Shown here: positions 18,123 through 25,856 of the stretch, piece by piece
Position numbering within the stretch: the first letter of the stretch is position 1
Layout: every line of letters starts with the position of its first letter
Origin: Ottowia massiliensis
Lineage (GTDB): Bacteria > Pseudomonadota > Gammaproteobacteria > Burkholderiales > Burkholderiaceae_C
Length of the DNA stretch: 64,000 nucleotides
Assembly: GCF_900240305.1 (NCBI RefSeq)
Contig: NZ_LT964854.1
Span: 930,001 to 994,000 of the forward strand
Direction: 5' to 3'
Program-made: the position numbers and the translations under genes
The notes under the pieces: model-generated
Told to the model about the DNA's origin: nothing
Database searches by the model: none
What the model saw: only the letters and a program-made list of their open reading frames with translations

Positions 18123-19085
18123 TCAAAAAGAATGCCGCAGTCCCAGCTCAATGCCTTTGCGGCCTGGCTGACTGCGGGCTTGGTCATGCGCCACCGTGGC
18201 GTAGAGCAGGGTGCGCCGGGAGAGCTTGTGGCGGTAGCTCAAAGCCAGCAGCTTGCGGTCGGCCTGCGGCGCAGGGCCACGGTCATCGAGCCGCGAAAAA
18301 GCGGCGCGCCATTCGCCCGCGCCGCTGGGCAGCGCCAGACCGATCTGCCAGGCGGCGCGGCGGCGCCCCTCGCGGGCGCCTGCATGGAACTGGGCCATTG
18401 GTTTGATGAAGCCGAAATCCCATGCCAGGCCCGCTGATGCCACATGCCCGCCTTCGCCTGACTGGCCGTAGGCCACGGAGAGATCTGCCGCGCCACGCCG
18501 ATAGTGCAGGCGAAGTGAACGCGCCCGGCGCCGGGGCTTTGCGCCGCCTGCGGCATGGAGCGAGACGGCGGCAGACAAGGCCAAACCCGCCAGCCGGGGG
18601 GTTTCGTAATACACGCCGTTTTCAAAACGCACGAAGGTGGCTGAAGCGTGGCCCAGCAGCAGGGCGCGCGTGCCTGGCGTGCCGATGCCGCCGTCCATTG
18701 CGTCATAGCTGGAAGCGGCGTAGCGCGAAGGCGAGTAAGAGCGCCCCATGCGCAGCGCGCCCCAAGGGCCGCGCAGGCCCAGCCAGGCCTGGCGGCCCCA
18801 GGGGCGGGCGGCGTCCACAGCGCCGTCTTTCAGGCTGATGCGGCTTTCAAGCTGGAACTGGGCGCGCAGGCCTCCGCCCAGATCTTCGCTGCCGCGCAGG
18901 CCGATGCGGCTGTGCGAGGCGCGATCCATGTGCCATTTCTGACCTCGGGCGCGGGTGAGATTGACGTCCAGGCGTCCATACAGCGTGACGCCGTCCTGTC
19001 CTTGCGCCACGGCGGGCGCGAAAAGGCTGGCGGCCAGCAGGGCCAAGGCCAAGCGGCCCGGGCGCGAATAGAAGGTTTTTTGCAT
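18123..19085 (-). CDS. Gram-negative general porin
   Basis: A 320-residue outer-membrane protein. The start at 19085 gives a clean signal peptide ending FAPAVAQGQ, followed by the typical porin opening VTLYGRLDVNL. The chain shows alternating polar/hydrophobic beta strands, the strand-2 motif SRIGLRGSEDLGGGL, and a C-terminal Phe (ELGLRHSF) as the BAM machinery requires. It belongs to the trimeric porin family abundant in Burkholderiales and should pass small solutes. The dispersed repeat lies directly against its start codon, so the messenger leader contains the repeat. The SDR gene upstream has the same orientation but is separated by that repeat. Confidence 0.92.
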   Translation of the reverse strand: MQKTFYSRPGRLALALLAASLFAPAVAQGQDGVTLYGRLDVNLTRARGQKWHMDRASHSRIGLRGSEDLGGGLRAQFQLESRISLKDGAVDAARPWGRQAWLGLRGPWGALRMGRSYSPSRYAASSYDAMDGGIGTPGTRALLLGHASATFVRFENGVYYETPRLAGLALSAAVSLHAAGGAKPRRRARSLRLHYRRGAADLSVAYGQSGEGGHVASAGLAWDFGFIKPMAQFHAGAREGRRRAAWQIGLALPSGAGEWRAAFSRLDDRGPAPQADRKLLALSYRHKLSRRTLLYATVAHDQARSQPGRKGIELGLRHSF

Positions 19086-19175
19086 CAATAAGAGGAGCAA
19101 ATTTAGGAGCCAGAAATGGGCGCTCGCGCTCGTTCTACTAGGACCTAATGCTATGGAATAAGGAGCTGAATTGAT
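19081..19175 (+). repeat. Dispersed intergenic repeat abutting the porin start codon
   Basis: GCATCAATAAGAGGAGCAAA at the left end contains the antisense of the porin start, and the core TCTACTAGGACCTAATGCTAT is followed by GGAATAAGGAGCTGAATTGA. The repeat forms essentially the whole region upstream of the porin start. Confidence 0.85.
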
Positions 19176-19222
19176 GCCTGCTTGTGCCCGCACGGCAGCT
19201 GCGGGCGGACTGCCAGCGCCGA

Positions 19223-20008
19223 TCAGTGCTTGACCAGGCCGCCATCCACAATCAGGTTCTGCCCCGTCACGGCGCGCGCCCAGGGCGAGGCGAAGAACAG
19301 CACGGCATCGGCCAGCTCGGCAGGCGTGGTCACGCGGCGCAGGGGCGTGCTGGCGGCAATCAGATCGAACACCGCTGCGGGCGTGGCGGCAGAAGCGTCG
19401 GTGGTGCGCAGCAGGCCGCCAGAGACCATGTTCACCGTGATGCCCTCCGGCCCCAGCTCCTGCGCCAGCGTGCGCGTGAGCGCCAGCAGCGCTGCCTTGG
19501 CTGCGGTGTAGTCGTGGTAAGGCACCACGGGGTTTTGCACGAGATTGGTGCCGATATTGACGATGCGGCCAAAGCCCTGCGCCCGCATGCCCGCCAGCGC
19601 CGCCTGCGTGGTGTTGAGCGCGGCGCGCACGCCTTCGAGCTGGCCGGATACGGCCTGCCAGCTCAGCGCATCGGCATGCGGACGGGCGTCGCCGTTGAAG
19701 CTGAAGGCAGGCAGCGCGTTGTTCACCACGGTGCAAACAGGCGCGCCAAAGTGCGCGCGCGCTTGCTCAAGCATGGCCTGCACAGCCTGCGCGTCACGCA
19801 CATCCGCCTGCACGGCCAGCGCTTGGCCGGGGTGCTGCGCCGCCAGCGCGCGGGCCGCCTCCAGGCTATGCAGGCAGTTGATGAGCACGCGTGCGCCTTG
19901 CGCCAAAAAGGCCTCCGAAATGGCGCGGCCCAGACCGCGCGCGCCGCCCGTCACCAGTACGGTCTGCGCCGCCAGCGGCGGGCAGGCTGCGCTCGCAATT
20001 GCGTTCAT
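19223..20008 (-). CDS. SDR-family oxidoreductase (FabG-like)
   Basis: A 261-residue classical short-chain dehydrogenase. The cofactor motif is TGGARGLG near the N terminus, the NNA signature appears as VVNNALPAF, and the catalytic Tyr and Lys are in YHDYTAAKAA. The usual catalytic Ser position reads Thr (IVNIGTNL), a substitution that could still work. The C-terminal FFASPWARAVTGQNLIVDGG is typical. Such enzymes use NAD(P)H to reduce a 3-oxo group or oxidise an alcohol; the substrate cannot be told. Start 20008 is chosen for AAGGAAA eight bases upstream. It is divergent from the DUF2726 gene. Confidence 0.88.
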   Translation of the reverse strand: MNAIASAACPPLAAQTVLVTGGARGLGRAISEAFLAQGARVLINCLHSLEAARALAAQHPGQALAVQADVRDAQAVQAMLEQARAHFGAPVCTVVNNALPAFSFNGDARPHADALSWQAVSGQLEGVRAALNTTQAALAGMRAQGFGRIVNIGTNLVQNPVVPYHDYTAAKAALLALTRTLAQELGPEGITVNMVSGGLLRTTDASAATPAAVFDLIAASTPLRRVTTPAELADAVLFFASPWARAVTGQNLIVDGGLVKH

Positions 20009-20096
20009 GATGGTGTTTCCTTGCAAGAAAAATCGTTCAAATGTTGAAAAAAGTCGCTTATCATGCCGTCATTTTTCACTAGGGAGAACACGCATC

Positions 20097-20753
20097 ATGT
20101 CTTTGGGATTGGGGCTTTTGCTCATCGTCGCCGTGCTGGCAGGCGTTGGCGCGTGGCTGTACATGAAGCAGCAAAACAAGTCATCCACCGCCTCCATTGA
20201 CGACAACCGCTACGCGACGGAAGAAGCCATCTCGCCCGCGCACATCAGCTTGCTGATGTACCTGCGCGAGGCTTTCCCGGGCCGCGCCGTGCTGTTCCGC
20301 CCCCGCATGGATCAGATCATTTCCGTGCGCCACTCCGAAAACCGCGCTCTGGCCACCGCGCAACTGGCCGCGCATGTGGTGGATTTCGTCGTCTGCACGC
20401 CTGACGGCAAGGCCGAGCATGTGTTCGATGTGCGCATGCGCAGCGCCAACATCGACGAAAACCAGCAACGCCGCGAAACCGCCTTCAAAACCCTGGTGCT
20501 CAAGAGCGTGGATTTGCGGCTGCTGCGCATCCAGCGCTCGGTCAGCAAGCTGCCGCCGCCCGAAGAATTCGCCGCCAAGCTGGCCGAATCGCTGGGCCGC
20601 GCGCGCGACCCCATCGCCTCCTACTACATCAAGCAAGACAAAGGCGGCAGCCAGGCTGGCGGCAAACCAGCGGCGACCACCACCAGCCCGGCCAATCTCA
20701 CCGACCTCATGGGCCTGCCTCCTGACAGCGAGCCGGGCAAGCTGAACAAATAA
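20097..20753 (+). CDS. Membrane-anchored DUF2726 protein
   Basis: A 218-residue protein with one N-terminal transmembrane segment (GLGLLLIVAVLAGVGAWLYM) and a cytoplasmic DUF2726 domain: SLLMYLREAFPG, VLFRPRMDQIISVRH, then VDFVVCTPDGKAEHVFDVR. The domain recalls restriction-endonuclease-like folds (the D...E/D-x-K-like order in VDFVVCTPDGKAEHVF), but no nuclease activity has been shown to my knowledge. The tail is Gly/Pro/Ser/Thr-rich. It is divergent from the SDR gene and stands alone. Confidence 0.8.
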   Translation: MSLGLGLLLIVAVLAGVGAWLYMKQQNKSSTASIDDNRYATEEAISPAHISLLMYLREAFPGRAVLFRPRMDQIISVRHSENRALATAQLAAHVVDFVVCTPDGKAEHVFDVRMRSANIDENQQRRETAFKTLVLKSVDLRLLRIQRSVSKLPPPEEFAAKLAESLGRARDPIASYYIKQDKGGSQAGGKPAATTTSPANLTDLMGLPPDSEPGKLNK

Positions 20754-20897
20754 GACCCTGTCAGCAGTCCGTGGGCGCGAATGAGGCGCTTCGCCTCAAG
20801 AGGAAACGACGTCTGCCAAGCCGTGCATCAAGGCTTGCGGAAAATAGCAAGAAACGCGGATGCGAGGCAGGCTGCGCAACAGGCAGCTGGTATCGGC

Positions 20898-20988
20898 TTG
20901 TTGCGCTTTTTTATCAATAGCACCGAGTCCTGGCAAAACGGGCATGAATGCCTTTTTTCTCCTTGAACTCGCTCTTGCTTTAAAACGT
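20898..20988 (-). repeat. Diverged dispersed repeat, minus orientation
   Basis: Contains TATCAATAGCACCGAGTCCTGG, with a diverged core, and the right end CTCCTTGAACTCGCTCTTGC. It matches the family in overall order but is degraded. Confidence 0.6.
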
Positions 20989-21350
20989 CACAGACTGCCT
21001 GTGGTGCTATTTACCACCCGGTTTTCCAACGTGGCAGGGCATGCTGCCTGCTGGCACAAATGCAGCGAGCCTGAAACGAGCGGCATAAGCACATTGAAGC
21101 AGGCCCCAGGCGCCTGTTAAAGAAAGAGCGCGCACAAGAAAACAGCGCGGCACAAAACACATCGTAAGGGGCCATCTTACGCGGATGGGTGCTCTTGCGT
21201 GCGCCCTACCTCTCCAATAGGGGGCAGATGCGCTCAAGCTGTTTTCGGTTAATGTCGCTTGGATATTTCAGTTGGGTATTTTGGGTTGCTTTTCATCCCT
21301 CTTCATCAGGCCATGCGCAGAGCTTTTTTGGTTTGGTTTCTGGGCGGAGG

Positions 21351-21370
21351 ATGCTGTAAATGTACAGCAT
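21351..21370. promoter_or_regulatory. Perfect 8+4+8 palindrome
   Basis: ATGCTGTA-AATG-TACAGCAT. It looks like a dimeric repressor operator. The CTGT...ACAG spacing is two bases shorter than a proteobacterial LexA box, so LexA is unlikely. It lies about 360 bp upstream of the zinc peptidase gene. Confidence 0.35.
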
Positions 21371-21731
21371 ATTACTGAGTGAACAACTTGAATTGGAAAT
21401 TTCGCATGAGTATGTTTTCTGGCGCGTGTTTTCAATACGCTAACATAATACCCACACGACAGGTTGACTGTAATATCGTCAAACGATGGTGCGGTATTGA
21501 GGATGATTTTTAGAACAGCCTCCAGATGGGCAGAAATAAAAGACCATCCGGATCAGGCTGGCACAAAAGTATCTATGACCGGCCTGCTGTTTAATGAAAT
21601 GCCACAAGGCCTGCGCGCGGAAAGAGGCGTGCTTCGTCCGGAGCAGAAGACCGGCGCGCCAGCCAGAAGGCAGCCTCTGTCCGGGGCTACCATCTTTTCA
21701 TTTGCAGGTTTGGAACGCGGGAGCATTTGCG

Positions 21732-22598
21732 ATGAAATGGGAAGGCAATCGACAGTCTGACAATGTGGAAGACCGGCGTGGTTCCGGCGGTAGCTTCGGC
21801 GTGGGCGGGCGCGGCATTGGCGTGGGCAGCGTCGTCATTGCGCTGGTGGCCTGGGGCGTGTTTGGCATCAATCCGCTGACCACGCTGGGTTTGCTGGCGG
21901 GCAGCGGACAAACACAGGTGGCGCATCAGGCGCCTGCAAGGCAGCCGCCCGCCAATGACCGGGATGCCGCTTTTGTATCTACCGTGCTGGCTTCAACCGA
22001 AGATGCCTGGCAGCAGGTGTTCGCTGCGGCAGGGGCGCGGTACCAGCCGCCGCGTCTGGTGCTGTACCGGGGCGCAACGCCTACGGCTTGCGGCACAGGG
22101 CAGGCGGCGATGGGGCCGTTTTATTGCCCTGGTGACCGCAAGGTGTATCTGGACATGGATTTTTTTGACACCCTGAGCCGGCAACTGGGCGCGCCGGGCG
22201 AATTCGCGCGGGCCTATGTCATTGCGCATGAGGTGGGGCACCACGTGCAGACGCTGCTGGGCACCACGCAGAAGGTAGATGCCTTGCGCGGGCGCATCAG
22301 CCAGCGCGAGCAAAACGCCTTGTCGGTGCGCGTGGAGCTGCAAGCCGATTGCTATGCGGGCATCTGGGCGCACCAGTCGCAACGGGCCAAACAGTGGCTG
22401 GAGCAAGGCGATCTGGAATCAGCCATCAATGCCGCCGCCCAGATCGGCGATGACCATCTCCAGCGCGAGCAGTCTGGCGTGGCCCGGCCCGACACCTTCA
22501 CCCACGGCACCAGCGCCCAGCGCCAGCGCTGGTTTTTGACGGGATACAAAAGCGGCAGCGTGGCGGCTTGCGACACTTTCGGCGCGCAGTCGCTTTAA
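21732..22598 (+). CDS. YpfJ-family neutral zinc metallopeptidase
   Basis: A 288-residue protein. The N-terminal MKWEGNRQSDNVEDRRG and a Gly-rich stretch are typical of the family; a transmembrane segment (VGSVVIALVAWGVFGI) follows. The zinc-binding motif HEVGHH is at residues 166-171, with the third ligand region in VELQADCYAG. Cys pairs (ATPTACG, FYCPGD) and the C-terminal FTHGTSAQRQRWFLTGY are conserved family features. The physiological substrate of this family is unknown. Start 21732 gives the canonical N terminus. The gene is followed immediately by a decayed transposase. Confidence 0.9.
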   Translation: MKWEGNRQSDNVEDRRGSGGSFGVGGRGIGVGSVVIALVAWGVFGINPLTTLGLLAGSGQTQVAHQAPARQPPANDRDAAFVSTVLASTEDAWQQVFAAAGARYQPPRLVLYRGATPTACGTGQAAMGPFYCPGDRKVYLDMDFFDTLSRQLGAPGEFARAYVIAHEVGHHVQTLLGTTQKVDALRGRISQREQNALSVRVELQADCYAGIWAHQSQRAKQWLEQGDLESAINAAAQIGDDHLQREQSGVARPDTFTHGTSAQRQRWFLTGYKSGSVAACDTFGAQSL

Positions 22599-22599
22599 A

Positions 22600-23029
22600 A
22601 CAGATCTACAACACCTTTGCCCGCTGACGTCAGCGCAGCGTGTGGGACGTGCTGCTGACGCTGCTGTACCAGAAGGTGCGCGCCAAGGCATGCGGGCCAA
22701 ACCCAGCGCGGTCGTCATCGACTCCCAATCGGTCAAGACCGTCTCAAAAGGGGCAGCGCGGATATGACGCAAGCAAAAAAAATCTTGGGCGCAAGCGCCA
22801 CATAGCCGTAGACCCGATGGGACTGCTGTCGGCCGTGGTGATGCACTCGGCTGGCATTCAAGACCGGGCAGGAGCCAGGGCTTTGCTGATCAGGCTGTTC
22901 ATGCTTGCCTGGCTAATAAGTCAATCGAGAAGATTAAGTAAGGACGACGAAGTCAGCGTGGCCTCAGCTGAAGCATTCATCAGGATCGCTTGCGTCCGGC
23001 GCATGGCCAGACTTTTGGGATCGTTTTAA
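22600..23029 (+). pseudogene. Decayed IS5-family transposase
   Basis: Transposase pieces survive: GRKRHIAVDPMGLLSAVVMH and SAGIQDRAGARALLIRLF, followed directly by the C-terminal piece AWLISQSRRLSKD. The segment that should lie between them, with the second catalytic Asp, is deleted. There is a frame shift around 22740, between the SQSVKT-like piece and GRKRHIAVD. I could not find a matching inverted-repeat pair. A related remnant lies at 32237-32764. Confidence 0.8.
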
Positions 23030-23040
23030 GGGCGGAATCT

Positions 23041-23130
23041 CAATTAAAAAGGAGCAAATTTGCAGGGCCAAAAAACCCTTTTCGCGCTGATTTCACCAAG
23101 ACTTCATGCTATGAAATCAGGGGCAAATTC
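23041..23130 (+). repeat. Dispersed intergenic repeat, plus orientation (diverged core)
   Basis: Left end AAAAAGGAGCAAATTTGCAGG; core TTTCACCAAGACTTCATGCTAT; right end AAATCAGGGGCAAATTC. It directly follows the IS5 remnant. The 23131-23366 stretch beyond it shows nothing recognisable. Confidence 0.75.
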
Positions 23131-23366
23131 GCCTCCCCTCTTTCTCTTTCCGGCATGGCCGACATGCATGCCGCAGCGCGGGCTGCTGTGCAGCATGCGT
23201 GAAGCCTTGTAGCGATAGCGGTGTGGTTTGCTGCGTGGCGGCAGGCAGCCGCGAACAAAACGTGGGCTGCACCCATGGGCGGATTTCGTACAGGCTCTGA
23301 GGGCTTTGCCCTTGCCTGCCAGCCGCTGATGGACAGTTGAAGTGAGCCGTTGAAATCCGCAGCTCT

Positions 23367-24077
23367 CTATCTGGCATTGCGCTCCAGGCCTTCACGCACA
23401 AGCCTAGCAGCGCCCATGAACGCGGAAAACGGCCCGCTCTCGTCTGCCGTTTCAACATCCGGCTCACCATTGGCCCGGATGCCATTGACAGCCAGTGGAC
23501 GCATGGCGTTGCTCAGACGGGTGTCTGGAGACATCTTGCGAGCCGTATTTGAATCCAGATTCAGCATGCGCCATTGACGACCGGCTGGCGTGGCATCAGC
23601 CAGGCTGGCCGCATAAGCCAACAGGCGTTCAACCAGCTTGCCACGCGCGCTTTCGTCGGGCGCTGCCGATACCAAGGCAGCCTGCAAAACACCAGCCCAA
23701 TAGCCCAGCGTTGCCGCAGGGGTGTACGGCGCATAGGGCGCAGCTGGGGCATGGGATGTCGATGGCGCAGTGGCCGTGTTAAAGCGCTGTGGCGCTGGCT
23801 GCTGCAATTGCCCTCCTAACACCAGCCGTGCCAGCACATCGGCCAGGGGCTGGGTGTCGCCCGCGCGCAGCAGCGCCCGCGCCCAGTCGTGAAGCGCACG
23901 CCCGTCGCGCTCTTGTGCGTGTAGCGCCAAGGCCTGCACCACTTCGGGGGCCTGCGTGCCGGTCACCAGCGCCGTCACTTGCGTTACGGCCTGCGCATTG
24001 CCTGCGCGCAAAGCATCACGCAAGCTGGCGATGGTCTGCGCAGCTTGCTGGGGCTTGGGTTTGTGGTGAGCGGTCAT
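23367..24077 (-). CDS. Hypothetical protein, unrecognised
   Basis: A 236-residue protein starting MTAHHKPKPQQAAQTIASL, with GGGAG at good spacing before the start. The N-terminal half is helical and Ala/Leu-rich (ALALHAQERDGRALHDWARA), then there is a Pro/Ala/Tyr linker (HAPAAPYAPYTPAATLGYW) and a second helical part ending AARLVREGLERNAR. No signal peptide, membrane segment or catalytic motif is seen. The same frame is open upstream to 24506 and includes a hydrophobic LLVNLIALLVACKDAC segment that could be a lipoprotein signal, so the gene may be longer. I do not recognise the family. The surroundings (IS remnant, repeats, long gaps) suggest an accessory or decaying locus. Confidence 0.5.
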   Translation of the reverse strand: MTAHHKPKPQQAAQTIASLRDALRAGNAQAVTQVTALVTGTQAPEVVQALALHAQERDGRALHDWARALLRAGDTQPLADVLARLVLGGQLQQPAPQRFNTATAPSTSHAPAAPYAPYTPAATLGYWAGVLQAALVSAAPDESARGKLVERLLAYAASLADATPAGRQWRMLNLDSNTARKMSPDTRLSNAMRPLAVNGIRANGEPDVETADESGPFSAFMGAARLVREGLERNAR

Positions 24078-25229
24078 GAAAGTGCTCCCGGCGCTGGGGG
24101 TGGCTTCGGCGTCGTGCCGGACAGGTTGTGAACACGCATCTTTGCACGCCACCAACAGCGCAATCAGGTTGACAAGCAGCCATGCATGGTCCAGCCCAGC
24201 CTTGCGCCTGTGCGTCAGGCGGATAAGCGTCCCTGGTTTCATGGCTGCGCGCTGTTTCTGACAAGAATCCATGTCGCTACGAAATAGGTCAATCGGATTC
24301 GACTTATATGCTGTCTCCTTATCTTTTTCTCCGTTCGGACGCTGGCGGGCGCTGCCAACAGGCAAAGAGGCATCCAGCAGTTTGGCCACGGCATCGTGCT
24401 TGGCACTGACGGATTGATCGTAGAAGGCTTTGGCTGCAACACCACTTCCCGTCGCGCCCGCAGTTACACCGGCACCGCCCAAAGGCGGCAGTCTCAGAAC
24501 CACCACTGCGACCGTGTTGCTGATTAACGCATTGACGGTTTTTACCTTTTATTGGCGTCACTGAAATTAGGGCTATTGAACAACTCTGCGTGATCTTCCT
24601 TCAAGTCATTGCCCCGTGCCAAACGAACCTGAATCGCCCAACTGCCTATACGCTTTGGCATTTATGACCGATTTGGCATAAATAGCCATGGCTGCTTCTG
24701 AAAGCTTGCTCACCACCGCACTGGCATCTTCATTCGGTAAATCGGCTACCTCCTCCATGGGTTTTATTGACTGCGGCTGATGCTCCGCCGCCTCCACCCA
24801 CTTGAGAGCAGGCGCATTGGCTAGCAGCTGAAAGAAAAAAAAAAACCCTCCATATAAAGCCTTTCATGGAAAAAATGGGAAAGCAACCGGTTCGGCTTGA
24901 CTAAAAAGCCGCCAGAGGCCCTTCAATGCTGACAGCCTCAATTTGCTAACGGGGATCGTTCCCGGCTGGTGTTACTCGCTAGGCGGCCGTTGCGCGCGGC
25001 TGCCGCTGCCGCCCGATACAGACCCCGCACAAGCGGTTTTTCGCCGCCCGCAGGCGGGCTATGTGCATGCACCGCAAGCCTGAATGAATCAAAAAAAAGG
25101 AGCGAAAAACAGGGCATCAAAATATCAAGTGGCGCAGTATTTACTAGGACATTGCGCTACAAATAAAGTAGCAAAAATAACGTCTATCCGTCTGCTGTTG
25201 ATACCCGTCCCGCGCCCTGGTGCGGACCA
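24078..25229. other. Accessory stretch with possible gene remnants
   Basis: Minus-strand coding-like fragments persist at 24078-24506 (upstream extension of the hypothetical gene) and at 24606-24797 (63 residues, EVADLPNEDASAVVSKLSEA). They lie in the same frame, separated by at least two stop codons, which suggests one decayed longer gene. The part 24800-25085 holds an A run and nothing I recognise. A dispersed repeat is at 25086-25178. Confidence 0.4.
25086..25178 (+). repeat. Dispersed intergenic repeat, plus orientation
   Basis: Left end AATCAAAAAAAAGGAGCGAA, core GTATTTACTAGGACATTGCG, right end AATAAAGTAGCAAAAATA. It lies 50 bp past the end of ampD. Confidence 0.85.
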
Positions 25230-25856
25230 CTACGGTTGCGGCGGCGCATCAGTGCATGGGAAACGCCAATGAAGATCTTGCAAAGCGCGGCGCAGGCGCG
25301 GCCAGTCAAAGCCGCTGCCGGGGTCATGCTTGCGGCCTGGGGCAATGTGCTCGTGGCCTGCCACGGCGCGGATGGGGAAGGCAGTAGCCAGCGCGCGGCA
25401 CAGGGCGGCCAGCGTGGCGTACTGGGCGTCTTCAAACAGGCCGCCTTCCAGCCCTTCCAGCTCGATGCCGATGGAGTAGTCGTTGCAGTTGGGGCGGCCC
25501 TCGTAGCTGGAAGCGCCCGCGTGCCAGGCGCGCGCCTGCACGGGAGCGAACTGCCAGAGTTCGCCCGTGCGGCGGATGTAGAAGTGGGCCGACACTTGCA
25601 GGCCGCGTATCTGGCTGAACCAGGGGTGGGCGTCCCAGTCCAGCGTATTGGTGAACAGGCGCTGCACTTCGTCGCCGCCGTACTGGCCGGGCGGCAGGCT
25701 GATGGAGTGGATGACGACGAGGTCGATCATCACGCCCGCAGGACGCGCGCCAATGTTGGGCGAGGGGCAGCGGCGCGCGCCAGCTAACCAGCCGGCTTGC
25801 CAGACGGAGGCGGCGGGAGTAGCGGGAAAAGCGGGGTCAGGCTGCTTCGCCGTCAT
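25230..25856 (-). CDS. ampD: 1,6-anhydro-N-acetylmuramyl-L-alanine amidase
   Basis: A 208-residue cytoplasmic zinc amidase that removes the peptide from anhydromuropeptides during cell-wall recycling; loss of AmpD raises inducible AmpC in organisms with ampC–ampR. The amidase_2 landmarks are IDLVVIHSISLPPGQYGG (first zinc His), YSIGIELEG, and the final GHEHIAPGRKHDPG with the other zinc ligands. Its start overlaps the end of pilR by 20 bp, so translation of the two is probably coupled. Confidence 0.95.
   Translation of the reverse strand: MTAKQPDPAFPATPAASVWQAGWLAGARRCPSPNIGARPAGVMIDLVVIHSISLPPGQYGGDEVQRLFTNTLDWDAHPWFSQIRGLQVSAHFYIRRTGELWQFAPVQARAWHAGASSYEGRPNCNDYSIGIELEGLEGGLFEDAQYATLAALCRALATAFPIRAVAGHEHIAPGRKHDPGSGFDWPRLRRALQDLHWRFPCTDAPPQP

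Larger units (their letters stand above)
20754..21731. other. 978-bp non-coding stretch before the zinc peptidase gene
   Basis: Holds one minus-oriented dispersed repeat (20898-20988) and a short palindrome (21351-21370). A hairpin GAGGCG-CTT-CGCCTC at about 20784 has no U tract. The 21240-21600 part is more A+T-rich than its surroundings. I see no gene with a ribosome binding site. The open frame that extends the zinc peptidase upstream to 21594 has no membrane segment or family match. Confidence 0.55.

Noticed and set aside
21351..21370. LexA (SOS) box
   Set aside because: CTGT and ACAG are present but two bases closer than the proteobacterial LexA spacing, and the nearest gene start is about 360 bp away. 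Kept only as an unnamed palindrome.
24606..24797. 63-residue gene on the minus strand
   Set aside because: It has no ribosome binding site I trust, and shares its frame with broken sequence downstream; more likely a fragment of a decayed gene than a real small protein.
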